A stretch of DNA of 64,000 bases. Origin: Pseudomonas sp. MM223 (lineage in GTDB: Bacteria > Pseudomonadota > Gammaproteobacteria > Pseudomonadales > Pseudomonadaceae). Position 1 is the first letter of the stretch; every line of letters begins with the position of its first letter. The stretch is from the NCBI GenBank assembly GCA_947090765.1, contig OX352322.1:887501-951500 (forward strand), in the 5' to 3' direction. A program made the position numbers and the translations under genes. The notes beneath the pieces are model-generated. The model was not told the origin of the DNA. It made no database searches and saw only the letters and a program-made list of their open reading frames with translations. This document shows, piece by piece, positions 1-7,565 of the stretch.

Positions 1-2
1 TG

Positions 3-191
3 AGCCACCAGGAGCGCAACACCGTGCGAGCGGCGTACATCCACAAGGTCGAGTACATTGAGGAGCGCCGGCTGATGGTTCAGTGGTGGGCGGACTACCT
101 CGATGCGAACCGCGAGAAGCACGTTACCCCATACGACTATGCGCATCGTGCTGAGGTGAATGCCAATGTGGTGCCGATTAAGAGGGTCTGA
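3..191 (+). CDS. C-terminal end of P4-type tyrosine integrase (partial)
   Basis: The reading frame enters from the left edge and ends with TGA at 189-191, leaving about 62 residues. It reads SHQERNTVRAAY and then EERRLMVQWWADYLD, the usual tail of P4/CP4-57-like integrases. In that family the His of SHQ and the Tyr of RAAY (codon at 36-38) are probably the last two catalytic residues; the other catalytic residues lie outside the window. Such enzymes insert genomic islands at the 3' ends of tRNA or tmRNA genes, which fits the accessory content to the right. The target gene cannot be seen here. Confidence 0.85.
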   Translation, partial: SHQERNTVRAAYIHKVEYIEERRLMVQWWADYLDANREKHVTPYDYAHRAEVNANVVPIKRV

Positions 192-768
192 TGGGGCCTT
201 CCACCGGGCGTGGAGACAGATATAGACTGAATGCCATCACTGTTCGGATAGCCAGTATTCGGGCAGGCATTGTGTTTTGGCCAGCCTAGCCCGACGGGGC
301 GAAAATCGGACACCCATCCGCCCGGCTGGCCAGCTTTCTTTATGAGGCGCTGTGGGAGGCGATAGTCGTGGATACGGAAAAAGAGTTTGATGCCTTTAAG
401 GATAATGTCCCGAATGTGCCGATAGATAAGGTCGTGGCATTCTGCCAATGGGGTGGCCTGGTGGCTAGGCGTGCGGCCCGATCATGAGCGCCAGCAAAAG
501 CCCGCGCCACGAAATGCGACCTCACGAAATCGTGGCGCGAGACAGACCAAAGCATCTCACTCAGACCATATCGTCTGCCTCGTCCAGTAGGCTGGCCAGT
601 CCCGGCCAGGCACTAACATTTGCTAACAGGGCGACGGCTTTTGGCCGTTCTCATGTCAACGTCTGGACAGGCACAAACTACATCGAGTTGGCATGAATAC
701 CGTCTGCATACCCGGTATGGTGGGCCTGGTGTCGAAGGTCGACGCGCTCATAAGAGGAAGCATGCTTC
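192..768. other. Intergenic stretch with a possible gene remnant
   Basis: No convincing gene. A + strand frame is open from 290 to a TGA near 481 and reads sensibly in its second half (ALWEAIVVDTEKEFDAFKD), but it lacks a good start codon and ribosome site, so it may be the 3' remnant of a decayed gene of the integrated element. A purine-rich ribosome site for the next gene lies at about 753-760. Confidence 0.4.
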
Positions 769-1332
769 ATGCAGGTAGTTATTCGTTGTAGCGCTTTGCT
801 GGCGTTTGCATTTGTCGCTGGTTGTACAGGTGGAAAATCTATCCCGCAAGATTTGGCTGTTGTTACCGTCTCTGCTTATGGTCCTGACTTGTTTGGTCAG
901 CACTCCCATGGGGTCGGGGGCCGGTCGGATGTTATGGAGTCGTCCAGAGAACCCACAAATCTCAGCTATCCGCCTATGGATCTTCGTGTTTGCAACCAAT
1001 CGAAAACGGCCTGTGCGCTGGGTATCGGGTCTGTCGACGGCACTGCACAAGTCGTTTCCTCTACCGCAACCGGTGTGACGGTTTCCCTTAACCTGAACTA
1101 CCAGGTGGGACGCAGTTACTCATTCAACGGTAATAGCCATCAATTCAAGCAAGAAATTCCGCCTGATATTCAGGCATTGCAGGGTCACGAAGTGATCTCG
1201 AAGACGATCAATGTGGCTTATGGCGAGGTGGTTCATCTGCCCTTGCCATATGGTGTGGATGTGGCGGTGTGCGCCCAAAAGCAGTATGCGGGAGAGATCA
1301 TGTCAGATCGCAGTGCCTGCCACGACTATTGA
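769..1332 (+). CDS. Putative lipoprotein, 187 aa, unknown function
   Basis: The N-terminus is a lipoprotein signal: MQVVIRC, a hydrophobic stretch and then the lipobox FVAGC with the modified Cys near residue 19, so the protein should be membrane anchored and exposed to the periplasm. The start at 769 is preceded by AGAGGAAG at 753-760. The mature part is polar, has two more Cys pairs (VCNQSKTAC and VCAQKQ...SAC) that could form disulphides, and ends HDY. I do not recognise the family. It stands alone between two non-coding stretches in the island and is probably cargo. Confidence 0.65.
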   Translation: MQVVIRCSALLAFAFVAGCTGGKSIPQDLAVVTVSAYGPDLFGQHSHGVGGRSDVMESSREPTNLSYPPMDLRVCNQSKTACALGIGSVDGTAQVVSSTATGVTVSLNLNYQVGRSYSFNGNSHQFKQEIPPDIQALQGHEVISKTINVAYGEVVHLPLPYGVDVAVCAQKQYAGEIMSDRSACHDY

Positions 1333-1717
1333 GGGCTCGATCTGCAGTAATTTGATCAGCCGCCACGTATCACTAGACCGCGCACCTGAAGTCCGTCACG
1401 GTGCGCGGCCAGGTACGCACTGCTGGTTCGCATTCTGGCCTGCGTACCGGGCCAGTTCGCACCGGTGGTTCGCACTCAGGTTCTCAACCCCTTACGCGAG
1501 AGTGGTGTACACCTGGACGGCCTGCTTTTTGAGAGATGTTGAGGTTGCCAGTCCGTGGTTTCCACGGCATTGCCGCCTTGCCGGTGGCCACCATTCCGCC
1601 GCAAATGACCACATGAAAACCACGAATCTTATCGGCCAGCACCAGCCGATGATGGTAACAGTGCCATCATGTGCCTCTGCGAATAAGATCTGACCACTTC
1701 TCTCAAGGAGAGCCGAT
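1333..1717. other. Non-coding stretch with two hairpins
   Basis: No gene supported. Two perfect inverted repeats follow the lipoprotein gene: arms 1378-1386 / 1400-1408 (9 bp) and 1412-1419 / 1441-1448 (8 bp). The first may end transcription, although it has no T-run. The short motif TGGTTCGCA recurs around 1423 and 1463. A longer open frame across 1211-1693 looks like a chance shadow. Confidence 0.4.
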
Positions 1718-2470
1718 ATGGCGAGGATGGCAGTAACTGAACAGATGTATCAGGAGGCTTATCGCCTTGGTACAAATATCTGGAGCCGCAGGATTACTCC
1801 CTCTGAAGCGCGGAGAACGCTGGAGAATGAGTACGGCTTGAACGCAAAGACCGCCAGTGCATATCTCGGTGCGTATGATGGGCTACGTAGGGGGAGAACC
1901 CTCAAGTTGACGCCTAAGGTGGAGGCGTTGAGGTACATGATTAATCAATTGAAAAATGATATCGGCCACTCTGCTTTGCTTCCCGCTTTGCAATCGTTGG
2001 GCGGCCATATCGAGTACCTTGATTCTTTCCCATCTACCAAGCTGGCCAAGCAATCTTCACACCGGAGCCTCTAAGAGGAGTTGCTTCCAGAACTGTCGCC
2101 TGTGGCGAAGGCTGTGGATGAAGACGAGATTTTTGCTCAACAGGTCGCCGACGCAATTGCTGACTCTGCATTTGACCGAGCCAAACGTCTTGTCCACGCC
2201 AATCCTGTGCCTCAGGTAAGGCACCAGATTGTAAAAACGTTTCGCCGTAATCCCGATGTCGTGGCTGAGGTACTGCTTCGTGCCAAGGGAGCTTGTGAGG
2301 GGTGTCGTTTACCCGCTCCATTTCAGCGTCCAGATGGCAGTCTCTACCTGGAGGTTCATCACATAACGCGCTTAGCTGATGGGGGGCACGATACTGTAGA
2401 GAACGCCCTTGCTTTGTGCCCAAACTGTCACCGAGAAAGGCACTATGGGCGACAGCCAAATCTAGCATGA
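1718..2470 (+). pseudogene. HNH endonuclease gene interrupted by an in-frame stop
   Basis: The gene starts at 1718 behind AAGGAGA and is open for 118 codons to a TAA at 2072-2074. The same frame resumes at once and runs to 2470. The first part resembles a roughly 100-residue N-terminal domain (TPSEARRTLENEYGLNAKTA ... HIEYLD) that I recall from restriction-like proteins. The second carries an HNH nuclease: CEGCRLP, EVHHITRLADGG, NALALCPNCHRERHYG. In this family such proteins cut DNA, often foreign or modified DNA. The TAA separates the two domains. A TTG at 2081 could restart translation, but GAGGAG abuts it too closely to be a good ribosome site. I read it as a nonsense-broken gene; two separate proteins are possible but less likely. 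Confidence 0.7.
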
Positions 2471-3148
2471 TAGTTTCAGCTACTTTGACCATGCCTTACG
2501 AAATGTGAGACAGGCATGAGACGGAACCAGCATGGCTTGGGCGGCCGAGGCCATATGCGAGTCGGCCTCGGTAAAGCTTGCGGGCTATACCGTCTCACAT
2601 TGCTGGTGGTGCTGGTCGCCTGTTTGACCACGCTTTGACGGAGCGCGGGCCAGGCAGATGGCTGCGGCACCAGTAGCCGGGTGTCTGAGGTTTTCCCAGG
2701 GCTGGAGGTCGTCAAAGTAAAGGCCTTGGCCGTGCCGTACCCCAGACAGGCCTTATACGGATTTTGGACAGCTCTGGACGGATCGGCCCCACCACCAATA
2801 GGCAGAATACCGGGAAGCCAGCGGTACGCCTGAAGCCTGGGGTTCTCGATAGAGCCACATTTGCTCGCGTCGTCCAGAATGGCCCGCATTCTAGACCCGC
2901 CCTAGACGAAAATTCTTGACCAGCCTTGACGGATTGGGCCGCTGGCGCTTGATCAGGATCGGCTGTAAGCCTTGCTGTGCAAGGGGCTGGCGCTGACTCT
3001 GGCCGACCTGTGGGAGCGGAGGCCGTCAAGGGAAAACCGGGCGGTTCAGAACCTGAGATGTTGAGCTTTGAGATAGCGCAAGCACCTGGTGGTAGTCATT
3101 ACTGTATGTAGATAATCAGGGTATTCATTTCGCAATGCGGGGGGGAAG
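2471..3148. other. Non-coding stretch with nested inverted repeats
   Basis: No convincing gene on either strand. At the left, 2517-2524 pairs perfectly with 2590-2597 (8 bp), enclosing a second perfect pair 2545-2552 / 2564-2571, so a nested stem structure of about 80 nt is possible. The remainder holds GC-rich sequence with scattered TTGAC-like motifs and short minus-strand frames without ribosome sites. Confidence 0.35.
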
Positions 3149-3664
3149 TTGGATTTATATACGGTTGATCGCTTCTCAAGGCTGGGTACTGGGCTCACCT
3201 GCTCGTTGGTTGAGCATGAGGACATTATCCCGGCTGAGGTAGCCGAGATAGTGAGAGAACTATGCCCAGGAGGAGTTTCGCAGCATGGGGATACGTATCT
3301 TGTCAGTCCTCCTAACCAAGCAAGAATGGCCATTGATGCGGACATTGAGCTTCTCTTTGAATGGGTGAGGAGAGCCAAATATCCAGGGAGACCATCGCGT
3401 TTCCAGAGCATGTTTGCAGTTGACAGCTTCGAGGCTGCGGACACCTTCAAACGAGAGTTCCACGGAGTAGAGGCGCCAGTTTACAAGGTCGTTTCGGAGG
3501 ATGCTTTTCGTGCAGACATGCGTTTGCTTGACCCTAGGATGTCACCAGCCGTGAAGTCATTGTTTGCGAATCTGTACTGGCAGGGGCTTCCGCATCCAGT
3601 CGACCCACCATTCTGGGAGTGGTTGGTGCCGTGCCCTGTTGTCATCGGTGATCGAGTCGTGTGA
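3149..3664 (+). CDS. Hypothetical protein, 171 aa (possibly DUF2441-like)
   Basis: An intact frame begins with TTG at 3149 behind GGGGGGAAG and ends at 3664. The protein starts MDLYTVDRFSRLGTG and contains FEWVRRAKYPGRPSRFQSMF, a pattern I associate with a poorly described family of small proteins (DUF2441, with a suggested ADP-ribosyltransferase-like fold); that link is from memory and tentative. There is no signal peptide or membrane segment. The codon use is less GC-rich than in the core genes to the right. It lies in the accessory region with no obvious operon partner. Confidence 0.5.
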   Translation: MDLYTVDRFSRLGTGLTCSLVEHEDIIPAEVAEIVRELCPGGVSQHGDTYLVSPPNQARMAIDADIELLFEWVRRAKYPGRPSRFQSMFAVDSFEAADTFKREFHGVEAPVYKVVSEDAFRADMRLLDPRMSPAVKSLFANLYWQGLPHPVDPPFWEWLVPCPVVIGDRVV

Positions 3665-4239
3665 TGCCGGAGTTGGAGATGTTGGCGCGTTTGTTTGATC
3701 CAGGTCCGAAACTACCAATATCGATCGACTCGACGAGCGCCAGTGTGTGGAAAACGATACGCTGTGCAGATATCGACCCAGTGGTCTGGCTCCCGAGGCG
3801 GTACAGAGCCGGGCAAGCACGGCCGCTGACGTCCGAGAACCAAGCAGGCCTGGCTGCGGAACAGGGGCAGACCTAGGGCGACCTGATCATGGCGGCGCAC
3901 GTGCGTCAGGCCAGGGTGAGCCAGCAGATCTGACGAGAAAGCGCAGGAGCAGCGAAAATGTGCAGGTGGCGCAGGACAAGCAGGTGGTGCTGGCCCTGCG
4001 GTGGGGGCTCGCAGGGATTGGGCGGCGGGCTGTCTCCGCACTTTTACGGTGTCCTCGTAAAAGACTAGGGCCCGCATGCGGCTCGGACCACAAGCCGAGA
4101 CAGACCTTATCGCTCGACTCGGACCGAAGCACCGGATTCCGGTTGAGTGAACAGATATCGGTTCAGTGAACAGACCTGACAGCAGACTGGAGCAGTAGGC
4201 TAATCGTCAATCCATCCAGCCGTTGAGGTACTCCGTGTC
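3665..4239. other. Non-coding or degraded stretch
   Basis: Short frames overlap here (for example a 71-codon frame starting at a GTG at 3661 that overlaps the previous stop), but none has a ribosome site, family signal or sensible composition. I see nothing else beyond a small AT-rich inverted repeat near 4043-4062. Confidence 0.35.
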
Positions 4240-4818
4240 ATGGATAACCAAGATCTGAACCAGCTTCGGGAAAAGTTCGATCACTTCAGGAAGGAGTGCA
4301 TTTGGATTACCAACTGTTACAACCTCTACAGAACTCTTTATGAGGGAGGGGAGGCTACGGATGCCGTCTTAGTACGTGTAGCTCCGGCATTTTTCCATGA
4401 CCTGAATAGGATCATCGTCGAACACATACTCTTGCAGATCTGCAAAATCACTGATCCTGCTGGTAGTGGGCGTAGACAAAACTTAACTGTGGACAGCTTG
4501 AACAAGGATCTCAAAGCCCTGGGGCTGCTTTCGCAAGACCTGATAGATCGAGCGGCAGAGCTTGAAGGCTATCGAACTCTGGTCGTGCTGGCTCGGAACA
4601 GGCTCATTTCCCACCTGGATTGGCACTCAGTACAAGAGGGGAAGCCTCTAGGCGCGCATGAGGCGGGGGAAGTGAGTCGGTTTTTTGCCTGCCTATTTCG
4701 GTATACCGATCTCGTTGGTGAGGCCTGTGGTGCTGGTCCTTTGGATTATTCAGTTTCGGCGTGTCAGGGAGACGCTATCGACTTACTGCGAGCGCTACGC
4801 AACTCTTTCCAGTCATGA
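4240..4818 (+). CDS. HEPN-family AbiU2-like protein (putative abortive-infection RNase)
   Basis: The 192-residue protein is helical and matches the layout I know for AbiU2/HEPN proteins: an N-terminal helix with FDHFRKECIWI, a central AFFHDLNRIIVEHILLQICKITDP segment split over about residues 50-75, and a C-terminal ARNRLISHLD motif near residue 125. The Arg and His of RNRLISH fit the R-x4-6-H catalytic signature of HEPN ribonucleases. Related proteins act in abortive infection or as toxins of toxin-antitoxin pairs. No antitoxin gene is obvious next to it; the 67-residue protein at 5033 is the nearest candidate. The start ATG at 4240 follows GAGGTACT. Confidence 0.65.
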   Translation: MDNQDLNQLREKFDHFRKECIWITNCYNLYRTLYEGGEATDAVLVRVAPAFFHDLNRIIVEHILLQICKITDPAGSGRRQNLTVDSLNKDLKALGLLSQDLIDRAAELEGYRTLVVLARNRLISHLDWHSVQEGKPLGAHEAGEVSRFFACLFRYTDLVGEACGAGPLDYSVSACQGDAIDLLRALRNSFQS

Positions 4819-4860
4819 GCCAGGTTTGGGCCCATGGGGGGCGTATAGTGCGATCCCCTC

Positions 4861-4994
4861 TCAACTCTGCTGGTGGTAGAGTTGACTGATCGGGTGGTGG
4901 AGCAGCGCCTTGACGGCAGGCCTGAACAGGTGGCCGGATGATCTGGTACAAACCACCCGGATACTGGGCAGTTATCAGATCATCAGGTGCCCAG
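4861..4994 (+). promoter_or_regulatory. Hairpin and possible pseudoknot upstream of the 67-aa gene
   Basis: A perfect 8-bp hairpin (4861-4868 / 4878-4885) comes first. Further on, 4937-4945 pairs with 4976-4984 (9 bp) while 4964-4970 pairs with 4988-4994 (7 bp). The two helices interleave, which is the layout of an H-type pseudoknot. The structure ends 38 nt before the ATG at 5033 and may be a regulatory RNA or a leader. Confidence 0.4.
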
Positions 4995-5032
4995 CTCACC
5001 ACGCTGAGCACCATCACATAAAGGGCAGCACT

Positions 5033-5236
5033 ATGTCCGTTATCGATTGTGACTACCTACCCGAGGCGGGGCCGGTCCAGTTCCCTCCCGAGCTGGCGCT
5101 ACTGATCGTCAGGAAGGCCGCCACCATGGCCGCGGCATTCGAGAGCAAGGCCCTCGACCAAATGACCACGGGCGCCAGCCGTGCGCTACGTGGCGGAGGG
5201 GAACCGCGCAAGATCATTAGGCAGATGGGGCTGTAG
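5033..5236 (+). CDS. Small hypothetical protein, 67 aa
   Basis: ATG at 5033 follows AAAGGGCAG with good spacing. The product is MSVIDCDYLPEAGPVQF and then a helical stretch PELALLIVRKAATMAAAFESKALDQM ending in basic residues (RKIIRQMGL), so a soluble helical protein is likely. I do not recognise it. It lies 214 bases downstream of the HEPN gene and behind the possible pseudoknot, so an antitoxin or regulator role is conceivable but not shown. Confidence 0.45.
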   Translation: MSVIDCDYLPEAGPVQFPPELALLIVRKAATMAAAFESKALDQMTTGASRALRGGGEPRKIIRQMGL

Positions 5237-5262
5237 ATCCCGGCAAACTTTCCGGTATCTAC

Positions 5263-5490
5263 TTGAGCAAGGGGTTGCTGTCATCGCAACACCCGCCGGC
5301 GAGCACTCACGGTCATTGGGTGGTGAAGCGCCACCGCACCGTTTCGTATACACAAACCCCTGGGCATCGCTTAAACAATAGCTATACACGTCCCCCAAGC
5401 ATCGTCGTGTTAGAGGCTCTTGGCATGGAGCTGCTTAGGAAGGATGATGGCCCTGAGCTATTAAGTTTGGACGGAGCAACTGTGACATGA
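5263..5490 (+). CDS. Doubtful small ORF overlapping the next gene
   Basis: A 75-codon frame from a TTG at 5263 ends with a TGA that overlaps the ATG of the membrane-protein gene (ATGA). The overlap would suit translational coupling. The first half looks non-coding; the end (VVLEALGMELLRKDDGPEL) is more protein-like, and an internal ATG near 5426 is another possible start. I cannot support a function. Confidence 0.2.
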   Translation: MSKGLLSSQHPPASTHGHWVVKRHRTVSYTQTPGHRLNNSYTRPPSIVVLEALGMELLRKDDGPELLSLDGATVT

Positions 5491-6008
5491 GGTCCGATGA
5501 TGAAGAGTACAAGCTGTACGAGAAGATCTACCTCGCTGAGGCTGACCGTAAAGAGAAGTTAATCTCCAGGCTGAATCTGCCACTCGCGCTGATCGTAGCC
5601 CTCCTGAGCTTCCTCTCCTACCTACTTCCCAAAGCTCCGCCGACAGAAACGACCGCGGGAATCTATTTCTGGATTCTGTACTTAGGGGCAGGCGTTTTCG
5701 TTGTCAGAGCGATGTGGCATTTCGCCTGGGCTTGGCGCGTCCGTTTTGATGACTTAGCCATACCGGTTGCTGAAAAGCTTGAGGCTCACCGGAAGACGCT
5801 CATCGATTACTACGACGGGAGCGTTGAGCAGGCGAACAGCTTCTTCATGCAGATCATGATGGACTATTACGTTATGGGAGCGACGAGAAATGCTACCAAT
5901 AACGATCGACGGAGCAACGAGCTTGACGGTTTGTCGAGGAACGTCATCTACGCTGTGATTTGGTCGCTGATTTCCTTCCTGCCGATCTACATATCCACCA
6001 ACCCATAG
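5487..6008 (+). CDS. Three-helix membrane protein, 173 aa, paired with a polyproline peptide
   Basis: The N-terminal 28 residues are charged and helical (EEYKLYEKIYLAEADRKEK). Two membrane segments follow at about 31-50 (ALIVALLSFLSYLL) and 60-82 (YFWILYLGAGVFVVRAMW), then a cytoplasmic region of about 65 residues with KLEAHRKTLIDYYDGSVEQ, and a third membrane segment at about 151-169. The start ATG at 5487 overlaps the stop of an upstream short frame. The gene ends two bases before AGGA, the ribosome site of the 38-residue polyproline gene, so the two are surely co-translated. The family is unknown to me; small membrane proteins of this layout occur in defence islands as effectors, which is only a hint. 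Confidence 0.7.
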   Translation: MRSDDEEYKLYEKIYLAEADRKEKLISRLNLPLALIVALLSFLSYLLPKAPPTETTAGIYFWILYLGAGVFVVRAMWHFAWAWRVRFDDLAIPVAEKLEAHRKTLIDYYDGSVEQANSFFMQIMMDYYVMGATRNATNNDRRSNELDGLSRNVIYAVIWSLISFLPIYISTNP

Positions 6009-6017
6009 GAACACTTC

Positions 6018-6134
6018 ATGTCCGATCAAAAGCCGCCACCGCCGCCACCGCCCCCGATGAGAAACATCAAAAGTGATGTGGATCTTCCTCGGCGCGTACC
6101 GCCGCCACCGCCTCCGCCGCCAAAGAAAGCGTAA
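6018..6134 (+). CDS. 38-residue polyproline peptide
   Basis: ATG at 6018 follows AGGA (6007-6010) with 7-nt spacing. The product begins MSDQK, then eight prolines, the linker MRNIKSDVDLPRRV, a second block of seven or eight prolines, and ends KKA. The prolines use all mixed CCN codons, so this is not a simple nucleotide repeat and is likely selected as protein. Two polyproline helices joined by a charged linker suggest a tether or ligand, for instance for the membrane protein encoded 9 bases upstream. It is too short for usual gene calling. A strong hairpin terminator follows. Confidence 0.65.
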   Translation: MSDQKPPPPPPPPMRNIKSDVDLPRRVPPPPPPPPKKA

Positions 6135-6138
6135 GACC

Positions 6139-6158
6139 AAGCCCTCTTAGGAGGGCTT
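6139..6158 (+). terminator. Terminator of the membrane-protein / polyproline unit
   Basis: Perfect 8-bp stem AAGCCCTC / GAGGGCTT with loop TTAG, starting 5 bases after the polyproline stop codon. The trailing T-run is short (TTGTTCG), so it may be only moderately efficient. Confidence 0.6.
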
Positions 6159-6201
6159 GTTCGTGTTCGCCGCTAACTACGGCGCCCCGGGGTACTTTTC
6201 G

Positions 6202-6314
6202 GTTTAGGTATATGTTTAGGTATACAGTGGTGGCTTCAGGTTATGTCGATGCAATATTTTGCTGGGCTAAAGGTGACCGATTCGACTCCTGTCTCCACGT
6301 CTATGACACGACCA
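6202..6314. other. Possible att-site / tRNA-end remnant and direct repeat
   Basis: GTTTAGGTATA occurs twice in tandem (6202-6212 and 6214-6224). Further right, GACCGATTCGACTCCTGT then CTCCAC (about 6274-6299) resembles the T-arm and acceptor end of a tRNA or tmRNA, followed by a terminator. No complete tRNA can be folded. It could be an attachment site left by a tRNA-targeting integrase, such as the one at the left edge. Confidence 0.3.
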
Positions 6315-6341
6315 ACAAAGCCCGCCTGTCGCGGGCTTTGT
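6315..6341 (+). terminator. Strong hairpin terminator
   Basis: Perfect 11-bp stem (CAAAGCCCGC and its complement plus one A-T pair) with loop CTGTC, followed by TGTTTCT. It is typical of terminators behind stable RNA genes, although no intact RNA gene is visible upstream. Confidence 0.65.
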
Positions 6342-6447
6342 TGTTTCTGCTTGGCGCGTTTACGTTGGCCGCCTGGCCTCGACAACCGTGCCTGCGGCGC
6401 AAGGAAGAGGACGAGTAGCCCGTCCTGTTGACGAAAAGGAAATCACC

Positions 6448-6690
6448 ATGTCCAAACCCCACTGGAATGACTGGGCCGATGGAGTGACGCTAGTCCTTCA
6501 GGCAATTGTTTATATCCCACTGCTTTACATCATTCTGATGCCCTGGCTTTGTCTGGTGCTGGTCAAACTCGGGAGAATTCCATTCCTCCCCGGTTTGTTC
6601 CAGGCGATGGCTTCGACAGGGTGGCTGGTTGCTTCTGGGGTTGTGGGGCTGGTAGTGCTGTTTGTCGTGGTTCGTAGCTTGGTCCGTTGA
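6448..6690 (+). CDS. Small two-helix membrane protein, 80 aa
   Basis: ATG at 6448 is preceded by AAAAGGA (6434-6440), which selects this start over longer frames. The product reads MSKPHWNDWADGVTLVL and has two hydrophobic segments, about residues 12-38 (LQAIVYIPLLYIILMPWLCL) and 52-75 (GWLVASGVVGLVVLFVVV), ending RSLVR. A cytoplasmic-membrane location is likely. I do not recognise the family; it is plausible cargo of the accessory region. Confidence 0.55.
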   Translation: MSKPHWNDWADGVTLVLQAIVYIPLLYIILMPWLCLVLVKLGRIPFLPGLFQAMASTGWLVASGVVGLVVLFVVVRSLVR

Positions 6691-6860
6691 AACGCGCGGT
6701 TATGTAACGGCAGGCAGTTGCACAACGCAGAGTAGGATTCAGCGCAAACCAATGCTCAGATACAGCTTGAGCCACACACTACTGAGACCAGATCAGCATT
6801 GAGGCCCGGTTCCGAGCCCTGCGCCTTAGTCTCGGCATCCGACATCGAGGACACACCGCT

Positions 6861-7244
6861 ATGGAAAGCACTTTCGCCCAAGTCAGAGACCGGCTGCACA
6901 ATCGCCGTTTCGCGGTCGCCAACAACACCCAGGGCCTGTCGGGTACTGGCACGGTTTTCCATTACCAGGTGGAAGATATTGCTATCACCAGTACCTACCA
7001 AGGTGGCCGGATTCGTACCGGCCATCAGGTTGGCCGAGTAACTGGCCCCGATACCATCGAACTGCTTTTCCACTGCATCACTAACGACGGCGAAATTCTC
7101 GCCGGTTGGTCACGTGGTAGGGTAGGGATCGATGGTGCAGGGCGCACCACACTCCATTTCGTATGGGGTTGGTTGTCGGGGGCAGACGGGGGCGGGGAGT
7201 CCTGCTACGTTGAAGTCAAAGCGAAGGGGGCTTTGACCAATTAG
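6861..7244 (+). CDS. Short beta-rich protein of the family often mislabelled N-acetylglutamate synthase
   Basis: The 127-residue product contains RFAVANNTQGLSGTGTVFHY, TYQGGRIRTGHQVGRV, ELLFHCITNDGEILAGWSRG and a Trp-rich end (HFVWGWLSGADGG). This order matches small bacterial proteins commonly annotated as n-acetylglutamate synthase although they have no GNAT domain; the true function is unknown. No signal peptide is seen. ATG at 6861 has no strong ribosome site (GAGGACACACCGCT precedes it). It is the last gene before the duplicated leader-RNA region. Confidence 0.6.
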   Translation: MESTFAQVRDRLHNRRFAVANNTQGLSGTGTVFHYQVEDIAITSTYQGGRIRTGHQVGRVTGPDTIELLFHCITNDGEILAGWSRGRVGIDGAGRTTLHFVWGWLSGADGGGESCYVEVKAKGALTN

Positions 7245-7458
7245 CTTGTTTGAACATTGCAGCATGTTGGCATAGTCCTGGCAGGCCGGGGTATGGGGCT
7301 GCTGCGCAGCCCATCGCAGGCAAGCCGAGCTCCTACATGGACCACATAAGTCCTGAAGTGTGTGCATTACCTGTGGCGAGCCATTTCTTACGAACCACGC
7401 AGTCCTTTCAAACCCTCGAAAACTTGCGAAAACAGCCACCCAGGAATAAAGTCCCCCA

Positions 7459-7544
7459 GTCGCCGAAGCATCGGCGACGCGACCTTGGCCGGTCGGAATC
7501 GAAAGGCGCATCAGCGCCCAGTCTTCATCGCAGGCGCTTTTTTT
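7459..7544 (+). promoter_or_regulatory. Attenuator-like hairpins, leader copy 1
   Basis: A perfect 8-bp hairpin (7459-7466 / 7471-7478) is followed by a terminator hairpin AGCGCC / GGCGCT (7513-7518 / 7533-7538) with seven Ts (7538-7544). GGCGC at 7505-7509 can instead pair with GCGCC at 7514-7518 and so destroy the terminator. The matching hairpin in copy 2 (8227-8246) has the same 20-nt size but other base pairs. It may be related to C4-type antisense RNAs; I cannot confirm that. Confidence 0.55.
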
Positions 7545-7565
7545 GTGCCCGCGATGTCGTGTTAT

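Noticed and set aside
137..448. 103-codon frame on the - strand
   Set aside because: Overlaps the integrase end, has no ribosome site and no recognisable features.
3661..3876. 71-codon frame after the 171-aa gene
   Set aside because: Overlap with the preceding stop is suggestive, but there is no ribosome site and the sequence is not protein-like in its second half.
6240..6341. Complete tmRNA or tRNA gene
   Set aside because: Only a T-arm-like end is visible; no acceptor or anticodon stem can be folded upstream.
7459..7544. Firm call as a phage C4 antisense RNA
   Set aside because: The hairpin order is suggestive, but I cannot verify the consensus without a search, so it is left as an attenuator-like element.
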